A stretch of DNA of 64,000 bases from Linepithema humile (lineage: Eukaryota > Arthropoda > Insecta > Hymenoptera > Formicidae), in the NCBI RefSeq assembly GCF_040581485.1, contig NC_090133.1, forward strand, positions 11,222,001-11,286,000, given 5' to 3'. Below are positions 10,903-20,318 of this stretch, piece after piece. Made by a program: the position numbers and the translations under genes. Each line of letters begins with the position of its first letter. Position 1 is the stretch's first letter. The notes beneath the pieces are model-generated. The model had not been told where the DNA came from. It searched no databases and was given only the letters and a program-made list of their open reading frames with translations.

Positions 10903-11134
10903 GTTGGCATAATGTTGTAATAACGTATGTTTTATATATATATATATATACAAAATAATTGATGTTTCAATGTTTTTAAAAATAGCATCGATGTTTATAA
11001 TCGATTTTTTAGATAATCGATTTTTTCAACATCGATTTTTTTCTCGAACATCGCCCATCCCTATTTGTGAGCGCGTTCTTCTTGGCGTTGTTGCCATTTT
11101 AAAACAATTAATCACTGTCCGATCGTTCGTAAAG

Positions 11135-11152
11135 ATCCCGGACAAGCCACCA
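11135..11152 (-). other. Primer-binding site of the minus-strand Gypsy
   Basis: The minus strand reads TGGTGGCTTGTCCGGGAT just inside the LTR. It differs at two positions from the well-known proline-tRNA primer site TGGGGGCTCGTCCGGGAT. The position right after the LTR supports the LTR call; the exact primer tRNA is not certain. Confidence 0.55.
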
Positions 11153-11156
11153 AAAA

Positions 11157-11544
11157 TATTGCGCCCGCGAACAATCTTTCCGACACGTTACAATTGGCAC
11201 TCGCAAAAAAAATTAAATCAAGAACACTTTTTAAACACAACAGAAACTTTAATACACACAACACTGAACAGAACTTTACAGAACAATACTGAAAGATTTT
11301 GAACACCGCTGAGCTAGCAGAAACGCATTCGCACTCTTCTGCAGCTCCCAAAAATCTGAATCTGTCACTTTGTTTACAATAACCAAGCAATCATTCTCTT
11401 TATTTACAATATCCTAGTAATCATTCTCTTTTATTAATTATAAATCAATATTTACAATTTCCTAGCAACTATCCTCTTTTATAAACTTCGCAAATCAATA
11501 TATCGATCCGTTCTATCAGCTGTTAAACGCAATACCGGGCGACA
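11157..11544 (-). repeat. 5' LTR of the minus-strand Gypsy element (388 bp)
   Basis: Read on the minus strand it begins TGTCGCCCGG and ends GGGCGCAATA. It is followed five bases later by a tRNA-primer-like motif. Its interior is similar to the 3' LTR at 26777-27154, including the region before the polyadenylation-like sequence. The boundaries rest on that comparison and on the abrupt change to Harbinger coding sequence at 11545. Confidence 0.65.
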
Positions 11545-13311
11545 AAAAATCAAAACGGCGAGAACGCAACACTAACACAAAATCAACGACCTCTGGGTCA
11601 GCATAAATTAGTCTTCGAAATATCTTCCATTTAGCTGAAAGGATTCCAAAAATATTTTCTATTGTTCTTCTGGCCCGTGTCAGTCGATAGTTGAAAATTC
11701 GTTTCTGATCATCTAAAAACTTATCTGGATAAGGTCGTATTACGTTGGTAGACATTTGGAAGGCTTCGTCGCCAACAAAATAACAAGGTGTTTTCTTATC
11801 ACTTCTTGAGAGCCGAGCTGTTCCTCTTGGCAAACGTACCTCCGTACAATGCTTTTCTAAAGGCAGATCTCAAAAGAATTCCTCCATTGCTATCGCACCT
11901 ACATCGAACAACGTAAATCTATATCTGGCATCACTAACGGCCATCAGTACAAGGCTGAATGTCTTCTTGTAATTGAAGTAGATCCTGAGTTCGGAGGTGC
12001 CTGAATCGTTATGTGCTTGCCATCAATCGCTCCAACACAATTTGGCAAATTCCACAATGCTAAAAAGTCTGCATAGATCTTTTCCCATTCAACTTTTGTG
12101 AGAGATTTGAAATAGATTGGCATTAAAACATTTACTAGAACGGAGCATGTTTCTTTTACAATCATATGAACAGTGGACTTACCGACTCTGTAAGCTAGAG
12201 CCACAAACAGCATTTGGTTTCCGGTTGCTAAATATCTGTAACAAAATTAATAAATTATTAGCTAATTATTAGCTTGTTAAAACGTAAGTAATAAATTTAA
12301 TGTAGTCTTACTAATCTAATTAACTTAACCAGTTCAGTGGTAGACTTTTCCGAAGAGTTTGTGCCAAAAGTGGTAAGAGTAAAAAGTTAAAATATCGAAA
12401 AACAGTGAAACACGGGTTCAAAGTTTTCAAAAAAACTACTTTTCGGAATGGGTATGGATCGTCCCTCACGCCCTGGGGGGAGGAGGAGAGTAGAATAGAA
12501 GTGGAAAATATTAAATGGCACTATAAGTCGAGTGGAAACTCATTTAAAAGGGCTTTCCAAGACGAGAACAATAATTTTTGAAAATATTTATTACGACCTT
12601 CCAATAAAAAGTTATGATCGTGTAAACCAAAATGTTGGGGATTGTTAAAATATTTAACCAGCTAATGATAGAGGTGAAAAAGAATTCTTTATTTCGAAAT
12701 TTCAAAAAAGCCTTTGTGTACCAAGTACTATGCAAATATGTTAGAAATTATTGGTTTATTATTATAATTATTTAAACAATTAATAGTCGCCATATTGAAT
12801 CTGCCATTTTGAATTTTGCAATTTTGACATCAGATTTGAATTCAGTAGCCCAAAAAACCTTACAATATCAAATTTTATGCAAATCTGTTGAAAATTATTG
12901 GAGTTATTTAAAAATATACATATATGATATACATTACCACTCAACTGGTTAATTAACTAATCTAACTACTTGAAATGAAAATGTTTTACTTCAATGTTAT
13001 TGCGAGGCGCTATTTTGGACATATCAATGGTCTTATACTCCTTTTTTCCAAATGCAATCCTACCAGTCGAAGCAGTTCATAAAATGTAGACACATCCATT
13101 CTTGTGTACCGGAAGAAGAGATCCGGGTCTTCTTTCAACTCCAAAAACAGGGTTAGAAAGTTGCCATACTCTTAGTACGTCTCTCATTTGTGGGACGTAC
13201 CCATCACCGTTGGTTTCTCCAACGCTTGCTTTTTTGTGCCTTCCATACAGTGTACAATTTTAGCACAGCCACTTGCATTATGCAGATAAATGCTAATTCT
13301 TCATCTTCCAT
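11545..13311 (-). pseudogene. PIF/Harbinger transposase (HARBI1-like), two exons, degraded
   Basis: Exon 1 (13311 to 12990) starts MEDEELAF and contains a WWVRPTNER block and RLAITLK, with in-frame stops. A GT donor at 12989 and an acceptor at 12236 join it in frame to YLATGNQ. Exon 2 (12235 to 11545) carries CVGAIDGKHI with the first catalytic Asp, then a broken stretch (11834-11943), then YFVGDEAF and an ARRTIENIFGIL block with the catalytic Glu. The end is cut off by the Gypsy LTR at 11544. The order and spacing match HARBI1-type DDE transposases. Stops, a frameshift and the truncation make it non-functional. The intron holds a TTAA-flanked MITE. Confidence 0.85.
12329..12948. mobile_element. 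TTAA-flanked MITE inside the Harbinger intron (piggyBac-like ends?)
   Basis: The left end reads CCAGTTCAGTGGT and the right end, inverted, CCAGTTGAGTGGT. TTAA occurs exactly on both sides (12325-12328 and 12949-12952). TTAA duplications are typical of piggyBac, but no transposase is present and the terminal sequence is not one I recognise. The interior is AT-rich and non-coding. Confidence 0.65.
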
Positions 13312-13612
13312 CTTATCTAAAAATAATTTGCGTGAAAATATAATGCGTAGAACAATATACGTATACGTTCTCTGTAATATTTCACTTGAAACACTATAAA
13401 ACATATTTACCAAAATCTGCTCATAAAACCATGTTGCAAAAGTACTCAGTCGAAGGCAAATTCCAACGTTTTGATACGAAATATTGGTCTATTAACAAAC
13501 AGTCCTTTTGACACTTTTAGGTTATGTTTACCCGAAGAAGATGGAAGAATAGACTACAGTCTATATGCGATTTGATTGGTTGGTCTTTATTTCTAGCGCG
13601 CGCGTGCGCTAT

Positions 13613-13803
13613 TCAGTATAAGGTATTGCCGCCTTTTCGACGAATTATCTCAAGCAGTCTATTTCTCATATTAATACATCTACTAATTTCGTGTTGAGGA
13701 ATTTTCTGCCAAATCTCTTGGAGAATCCTTTCAAGTTCTGCTAATGTCGTTGGCTGCCTTGGATGACTTCTCAACTGACGATCCATATGTGTCCCAATAC
13801 TAA
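13613..13803 (-). pseudogene. C-terminal fragment of a Tc1/mariner-type transposase
   Basis: The minus strand encodes about 60 residues, with SHPRQPTTLAELERILQEIW, IPQHEISR and RRKGGNTLY before a TGA stop at 13615-13613. This is the characteristic end of Tc1-like DDE transposases (TLAELE, IPQ, GG.T.Y). The rest of the gene, including the catalytic triad, is absent. Confidence 0.8.
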
Positions 13804-13829
13804 TTATATACAGGTGTTCAAAGGGTTAA

Positions 13830-13996
13830 GGTTGGAGCACAGACTTTTACATAAGGCATAAAGCATAACGCATAAGGGAATTAACCAATCAGAGATCCGC
13901 AGAATGAAAAGTGGGGATAGAAATAAAGGACTCTGATTGGTTGATTCTCTTATGCGTTATGTCGTATGCCTTACGTAAAAGTCTGTGCTCCGGCCT
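13830..13996. repeat. Foldback MITE flanked by TTAA, 167 bp
   Basis: The arms (GGTTGGAGCACAGACTTTTA and the inverse of TAAAAGTCTGTGCTCCGGCC) are near-perfect inverses for about 65 bp, with a short spacer. TTAA occurs at 13826-13829 and 13997-14000. Confidence 0.7.
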
Positions 13997-14276
13997 TTAA
14001 CTTGCGTGACATTAGAAGTATAAAATACATCACTATTCTCAATTCAGGAGCCTAGTTGTGACTCATACGATAAAATATACAAAACCACGTATAATCGACA
14101 ATCTCTGTCTTGTTATAGTGAGAATTAATAATAAAGTTCCATAATAATCAGTCTAGTAACTAAAGAGTTACTGGATTTCAGATCAGTATGGCTAGTTCGG
14201 TATATCTCCACTCGTTCTGACATTTTAGTTTGTATGCCGTGAGTCTGGCAATGTTGGCAATGATTGTTTTATCCAG

Positions 14277-14290
14277 GGGGGGGGGGGGAG
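14277..14290. repeat. Poly-G run
   Basis: About 14 consecutive G occur within a coding relic of a LINE. The run shifts the reading frame there and may vary in length or be an assembly artefact. Confidence 0.8.
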
Positions 14291-14939
14291 GAATTGAGTG
14301 CTATTTTCAGCGCCTCTGTTGCTGTCGTTCTCATAGCTCCTACTGCTTCTCTAAGATAGCTGCCTTGTAGACTTTTCAGTAGGCAGTGTTCCGATTAGGG
14401 ACCGGTTTGTTTGCGCATGTGCGGCCATACGGTGTCAATGAAGTGTCTCGTACATATAAAAAGAGACCGTTACCCAGCTTCATTTAAAGTAATAAAAATT
14501 TTTTTAATGTATTAAAAAATAAAATATATATACATATATATATATGTACAAAAATACATTATATATATATAATTTAATTATTTTATAAATTTTAATTATA
14601 ATAAATAAAAAAGCCTTACCTTATTTCTATTTTCCTAACCTCATCCTGTCAAAAGTCCCGCGTAAAGTCCTGCACACGACGTGTGTCGGCACAGCATTTC
14701 CATCGCCGCGCAAGCGCAAAGCCACATATACGCTAAGGCCGCGGTCCGAATCGTGTTTTCAGCACTACTAACGCTCACGGCATTAATGGTCGGTCCGAAT
14801 GAGAAAGCACGCTATTGATAGTTCGTTTCGGACCAGTCATAAGCTCGTAAATTTGTTACAGTAAAAAACATAACCTGAAAGACAAATGGATAGTGTTCTG
14901 TGTGCATGTATCAAATAGAAAAATAAAAAAAAAAGAAAA

Positions 14940-16393
14940 ATGGAACTAAATGAAAAAATAACATTGCTGCAGTTTATTGAATTTTCTTTTGAAAGCGAGG
15001 ATGAAGATGATGACGACTTGGAATTTGTAATGAATATGTCTTCAAGTAGTGACGAGAACGAAGAAGAAGTAAGAAACCGTATCACTATTGTAGACTTGAT
15101 TCTAAATACAAAAAAAAGTGAAATGCAAATTAGACCTCGCATCAAAGACTATGTGGAAAAAATTATTCTCAATTACACCGCTGAGGAATTTAAATCGCAT
15201 TTTAGGTATGGCTGACCATTGTTTAAAGAAACATTGTAGTATCATAAAAATTTTTAGTTTAAAGTAATTGTTAATATTTACATTCTGAAATTTCAAATTT
15301 CCTTTATTTACAGATTGTGGCCTACAACTTTTGAATTTCTATTGGAATTAATAGGACCTACGTTAAGCGCCACTAAATCAATTAGTGGCAGAAAACCTTT
15401 GGCAGCGCAAAAACAACTTCTAATAGCTTTGTGGATGATGGCAACACCAGACTCCTACAGGTATAGTAACATCTTAATTATTTGTCAAAACTATAAGCTT
15501 TTTTATTTGCTTGTCTCTGGCTTATAGGTCTGTGTGTGTAAAATTTAATATAGGAAAGGCTACAGCAATTCGTACTATGAGAAAAGTTACTTATGCTTTG
15601 CACATTCTCGCTCCGCGATTTATTCAGTGGCCTCAAGGTGAAAGAGCAAATAAAGTGATGGAAGAATTTGAAAAAGTTAGTGCATTTCCTAAGATTATAG
15701 GAGCCATCGATGGCACTCACATTCGCATAAAAGCTCCACTGGAAGATAAACAATCATATGTGAACCGCAAAGGATATCATTCAATCCATGTGCAAGTAAG
15801 AATTTTAAAAATGTCTTTAAGTGATTGGAAGTTCTTATCGTTTAATAATTTGTATTTCACTTTTTTAGGCAGTTTGCACCTCAAAATTGCTTTTTACAAG
15901 TGTTTTAGCTGGGAATGTTGGATCAGTGCATGATACACGTGTTTTTCGGCTCTCTCCTGTCAGACAATATATTACAAATCCACAAATTTATTTTCCTAAT
16001 GATTCACACATTATTGGAGATGTTGCCTATGGTGTTCATCCTCATATCATGGTGCCTTTTAAAGATAATGGGCATTTAACAGTTAGACAGAAAAATTTTA
16101 ATTTTTGTTTGTCTTCAGCGAGAATGGCAATTGAGAGAACATTTGGGTTGTGGAAAGGACGATGGAGAAGCATTCTTGATTGTTTGCCTATGATCACCTT
16201 AGAAAAAATTCCTGAATACTTATTAGCTACTTGTGTACTACATAATATTTGTATATTAAAAGGAGATTTGATAGATTTTGAGCAAACACATGAAGAAGAT
16301 GTATCCAGTGAAGCATTAATATCTGATAGAATGGAGGACGGCAATACTAAACGACAAAGAATTATGAATAGTTTGATAATGAGATACCATTGA
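14940..16393 (+). CDS. Harbinger DDE transposase, four exons, 401 codons
   Basis: The exons I infer are 14940-15205, 15314-15460, 15528-15795 and 15869-16393, each with GT/AG borders. They sum to 1206 nt and read without a stop. The N-terminus is acidic. The DDE_4 nuclease domain has its first Asp in GAIDGTHI (D199), its second in GSVHDTRVF (D249) and its Glu in ARMAIERTFG (E316). IGKATAIRTM and LHNICIL are further family blocks. It would cut at the element ends together with the Myb-like partner encoded downstream. Start choice is the first ATG after a purine-rich leader. This is the best candidate for an active transposase in the window. Confidence 0.9.
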
Positions 16394-17389
16394 TATTTTC
16401 AATCTTATTTAATGTTTCATTGATTGATTAATTAATGTTTTAGTGATAGTTATTTCATTATTTTTGCAGCAAATTATATGATGATTATATGATATGATTA
16501 ATATTTTTATTGCAAATTATTTTTATCAAATTTATTTTTGTGAGCGCGTATGTTTAAGATTGAATAGAAATAACCTTATTATTTTTGCTATAGATTGTAT
16601 TAAATATTATATAAATAAATGTCTTATACCAATTTTTGTGTATTTTAGTAATACAAATCTAAATTTTTATTAATTATCGCTTATTAGAATGATAAAAATA
16701 AATCAAATTTTAATATTGTAAACAATATTTATTTTCTACACTAATTTATAAAATATAATATCACATTGGTAGAAGAATAAATATCATAGCTTATTATTAT
16801 TTAACTAGAAGCTGAAAATAATAGTGATGTATCTATATAAACTTAAATAGTTATACATTAAATAAAAAAATATTTATCTTATTTTCACAAAAAAAATTGA
16901 TTTCACATATTACGCCCATATTGACATTTTCTAAGTTTAAAATGAGCTTTAATATAAAAATTAAAAAACATAAAATTATATTATTAATACAGTATCACTA
17001 AAATAAAACAAGTGATGAGATTAATAAGAATAACTGTAATATATTATTCCAAAGAATGCTCATCAGGATAGGCAAATCTTTAAGCTATTAATTCCAAAGC
17101 TAACTTTAACTTTTATATTTAAAAAAATAATATTTAATTTATTAATTAATAGTCAATTCATAGACTAGAAAATCTTCAGTTATAATTAGACAAACTATTA
17201 TGTATGCAAATAATAAAATGAAAAAGATAATAGATATTCAAGTAAACAATTTTTCTTAAGCTCTATAAGACTACCAAAATTACTACATTGCAGGTACAGA
17301 GAGTATCCATGAAAAATAAAAATAATAGAACTCTTGGAAATAAAAACTACACAAATCGCATTAAAATACTAAAGAAAACAGTTGTCCAA
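16394..17389. other. AT-rich spacer between the two Harbinger genes
   Basis: About 1 kb of very AT-rich sequence with AATAAA-like signals (for example near 16612), suitable as 3' untranslated regions of the convergent genes. No coding potential was recognised. Confidence 0.6.
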
Positions 17390-18733
17390 TTATTTCTTGG
17401 TGATAGCTTCAAACAACTTCTGCATTATTTTAATTTTTTCCTGATGCTGTCTTTCTCGTTGATCTTTTAAGTCCTGAAACAATGCTTCTTTGGCTTGCCT
17501 TTTTTTCTCCCTTTCTGCTCTTTCTTCTTTCATATCTAAGATAAAGTTGTTTATAATAGTCTCAATCTTCCGTTTATTGGATTTCCCTTCATTATTTTTA
17601 CAATTTTTTGAAGAAGATTCCAGTAGGATTGCTTCTTCATTCGATGTAGATGGTCCAGCTTCAGTGGCAATAGCTTTGGGATTTGCCCATCCTGATTTCC
17701 CAAAAATTTCGTGCATTCTCTGGAAGAAAACAGAAATATTTTTCAATAAGTTTTAGTCTAATATGATTGAGAAGTATGAAATTTATAATATATTTATTTA
17801 CTTTTCATATAAATGCTTACTTGAAAATATGGCCATGTTTTTCTGTCATTTCCTGATACTGAATTATAATCAATATTTTTTTGTATGTCTTTTTCAAACC
17901 ATTTAATTTTGATTGGCATTGTGGTCCAGTCATTGTATATTCAATATTTGTTTTCCTCATATTATCAGCAATGGCTTCCCAAATTTTATTATGACGTTTT
18001 GTGCCTGCTGAAAATTCTTCTTTCCATTCCTCATATTTATCGAGCAGTAGATATACGCACTTGGATGACCATATAAACAATGATTTATCATTTTCTGGAA
18101 TTATATAAAAATTTTTATGTATAAAGAAGACTTGGAATGAATATAAGAATCATATTGTAGGGGAGCCATTATATTCTTTAGTCATACTCACTTTGATCTT
18201 TAGGATTATTATCAAATTCTTGTGGCTCTGGAGATGAAACGTAAGATGCACTGCTTGCAGTTCTTACAGAATCAGTCTCATCGTTTTCATCAATCGAAAT
18301 TTGACTTTCTTGACTGATAACATTTTCGTTTCTTTTTCTATAAATATTCTTAATAAGACTTGTCATATAATTCAGATCTGGTAATACAAAAAAAAGTTCC
18401 TTCTCATCAGCATTAATCAACATAAATCATAGTCATTGACATCAAGCATCAATTATTTGATGTCAATGATCAGAGCTAATTAGTATTAGTAATAGCTATT
18501 AGTAGAGCTAATTATCCATACAGCACGAATATCGAAAAGTAGACATCCCGAAGATATCTTTGAGATATGATATCTTCTAAAGGGTTAAGTATAATTTTAT
18601 TATTAAAATACAAAAATTTATTTGTTTCCTTACCTTTAGTAGCCTTTGCAGCATCTTGTGGCGAAAGTTTTAAGGTCACAGTTTCACCTGTATCTTCTAT
18701 AAAGACAGGGACGGAGATTAACTGATTTGACAT
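17390..18733 (-). pseudogene. Harbinger Myb/MADF-like accessory protein gene, one frameshift
   Basis: Exons inferred on the minus strand are 18733-18634 (MSNQLISVPVFIEDTG), about 18423-18192, 18094-17821 and 17719-17390. The third exon has the Myb/SANT-MADF pattern with spaced tryptophans (FIWSSKCVYLLLDKYEEWK, then KIWEAIADNM), and the last is a charged coiled coil ending EAITKK. A seven-A run near 17875-17881 puts the end of exon 3 out of frame; on the other side the expected reading (SVSGNDRKTWPYFQ) continues and splices in frame to RMHEIFGKSGW. The acceptor of exon 2 is unclear. In known Harbinger elements this partner imports the transposase and binds the ends. The frameshift could be real or a homopolymer error. 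Confidence 0.75.
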
Positions 18734-19530
18734 TGTTTCTAACGCGACGACTAATAAATAAATTAATGTGTAGCACGTGTAGCATGTCTGACGTCACACA
18801 ACCATAATCAGCCATGATGCTCACAGTGCCTCACCTTTCAACTAGGGGCACCGTGAGCACTGTGCGCGTCATAAAACTATGACGTGCTATGATGTCATTA
18901 TGTCCACGAAGGCACTGCGAGCGTGAATTGGACCGATCGTTAGTGTACTGATAGCGCTGTGAACGTGAATCGGACCGCGGCCTAAGCAACCGGTCCCTAA
19001 TCGGAACACTGTCAGTAGGTTCTTTGACTCCACCTTCTCCACTCTGGGCCACCATATTGGGCCACCGAGGCATATGTTAGTCTCGGTATTGCTTTGTATA
19101 TCCAGAGAGAGCAACTCCTGGTTTAATGCTTCAGGTTTTGTCCATCACTCTTTTGCATGCCCACATGGAAATGTAGAATTTATTTCGAGATGTTGTTTCC
19201 AGTTTAGTTTGGGATCGAGGTGAACACTCAAGTATTTCACCGTGGAAGTGTATGCAAGCTCTTTACCTCACAATTTGAATAACTCAACGGTTCAGGCTTG
19301 TACTTTCTGGTGAAGATCATAACTTCGGTCTTGGAAGATTGACCATCAGACCTTCAGTTTCACACCAGTTTTGGGTGATCTTGAGTGCTTTATTCATAAG
19401 CTCTTTAAGGGTTGCCAGAAAGTTTCCTATCATCATTATGTCACGTCGTCGGCGTAGCCACAAATGAAGAAGCTTACTCCCTGCAGTTTGACTAACAAGG
19501 AAAGAGACCCAAATGTTCCCCTCCGATTTT

Positions 19531-20318
19531 GACGAGCTTTAAATATGTTGTAAAGTAGCTCAAAATAAGAGACACGTATTTTTTTTATGTGCTTTCATGC
19601 ACGTTTAGGGTTGAAACAACCCCTACAAGCTAAAACGGTTTTTTTGGTTTTGACTGAATATTGTCAAAACTAAGAGATATCAAAAAATGTTTCCAATAAA
19701 AGTTGCATGATCTTTTATGAGTTTTATAACCGCGTAGCTCGATTTTTAAAAAATTTTATATTTTTTAATTTACCCCTATCTTTTCTTATTATTTTTACGA
19801 ATTTCAAAATTTTTGTTATGACAAAAGTTGTAGCATTTTTCACGCTGAATACAACCATATATGATTTTATTATGTTTCGAAATCGCATCTTTTAGAAATG
19901 AGCTGTCAATGTCGCACTATATCGTTGCGCTGCGATATGCATATATGTATATGTATGCATGACGCATCGTTTGTGCCGCGCTTGTGTAATCAATGAAACG
20001 AATAAAATTAGAAATAAAGATTAGCATGTTATAAAGTATTTGAAAAAAATGTTCTGATCAAAGAACAAAGTTTACTAAAGTTGTTGCCAAGACATCCCCT
20101 CTATTTTACACTTTTATAGTCGCATTTCGAGCGCATTTATAGCGCAGCGCGTTGTCATATCCCGTCAGTGCATATTACGCTTTAAAGTTGTGCGCTTGTT
20201 AGTGATTACAAAAAAACAATATATAAAACAGCATAAAAAAAAGAACAGCAAATTCATTATAAAGTATTATTTTTTTGTACACAAATAAGGAGAAATATTT
20301 AATTGTTATATTTTTCAG
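19531..20318. other. AT-rich stretch, no gene seen
   Basis: Contains short runs of T and A and one short open frame of F, I, N and K. Nothing resembles a known protein. It may include the 5' part of the pogo-like element that follows, but I found no terminal repeat. Confidence 0.5.

Larger units (their letters stand above)
313..11063 (+). mobile_element. hAT DNA transposon carrying nested insertions
   Basis: The left end reads TAGGGATGAGCGAT and the right end is its near inverse, ATCGCCCATCCCTA. The 8-bp sequence TTTGTGAG occurs immediately outside both ends (305-312 and 11064-11071), the duplication length expected of hAT insertions. Subterminal ATCGAT-rich motifs occur near both ends. The element encodes a BED-finger hAT transposase. 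Without the errantivirus and MITE insertions the element would be roughly 4 kb. Confidence 0.93.
61..11097 (-). pseudogene. gag-like gene start, split by the hAT element
   Basis: The frame opens at the ATG at 11097-11095 just downstream of the primer site, and its first codons read MATTPRRTRSQ. It reaches the TTTGTGAG target copy at 11064-11071 and continues at 312 on the other side of the hAT. In the joined reading a TGA appears after about 20 codons. The neighbouring frame is then open for 70 codons (273 to 61) and is rich in E, Q and R, predicted coiled-coil-like, as is common in retrotransposon Gag. So the gene is broken twice: by insertion and by a frameshift. Gag identity is inferred from position and composition, not from a diagnostic domain. 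Confidence 0.45.
1..11544 (-). mobile_element. Ty3/Gypsy LTR retrotransposon, 5' end only, split by a hAT insertion
   Basis: On the minus strand the element starts with an LTR (11544 to 11157), then a primer-binding site and the first codons of a gag-like frame (from 11097). It is interrupted by the hAT at 313-11063 and resumes at 312, running off the left edge of the window. The LTR resembles that of the Gypsy element at 21941-27154: both share a stretch around the words TTTCTGCTAGCTCAG and an end like GGGCGCAA. The 5' LTR end abuts Harbinger transposase codons, so it appears to have inserted into that gene. The target duplication cannot be checked because the 3' LTR is outside the window. 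Confidence 0.75.
14737..18982 (+). mobile_element. PIF/Harbinger DNA transposon, apparently full length (4246 bp)
   Basis: The terminal repeats start GGCCGCGGTCCGAATCGTG on the left and GGCCGCGGTCCGATTCACG (inverted) on the right, with looser similarity for some 75 bp. The TAA target duplication is exact (14734-14736 and 18983-18985). Inside are a plus-strand DDE transposase and a convergent minus-strand Myb/MADF-like gene, the usual two-gene set of Harbinger elements. It inserted into the CAGTG MITE. Confidence 0.95.
14384..19011. mobile_element. hAT-type MITE (CAGTG ends), copy 2, interrupted by a Harbinger element
   Basis: The ends CAGTGTTCCGATTAGGG and CCCTAATCGGAACACTG are flanked by TCAGTAGG on both sides (14376-14383 and 19012-19019). 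The 353 bp left of the Harbinger and 29 bp right of it match copy 1 at 1060-1440 almost base for base, so the filled element was about 379 bp before insertion. Confidence 0.92.
14190..19530 (-). pseudogene. Jockey/R1-type LINE reverse transcriptase relic, split by the CAGTG MITE
   Basis: On the minus strand, 19530 to 19012 encodes scattered RT pieces: GVSFFICGYADD with the catalytic YADD, then a WCETEGLMVN block and an FTRKYKPEPL piece, in different frames. The reading resumes at 14383 (LREAVGAMRTTATEALKIAL), which fits the post-RT region of such LINEs. The insertion at 14384-19011 is bounded by an 8-bp target duplication, so the two parts were once contiguous. Multiple frameshifts and stops show an old copy. 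Clade assignment is tentative. Confidence 0.7.
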
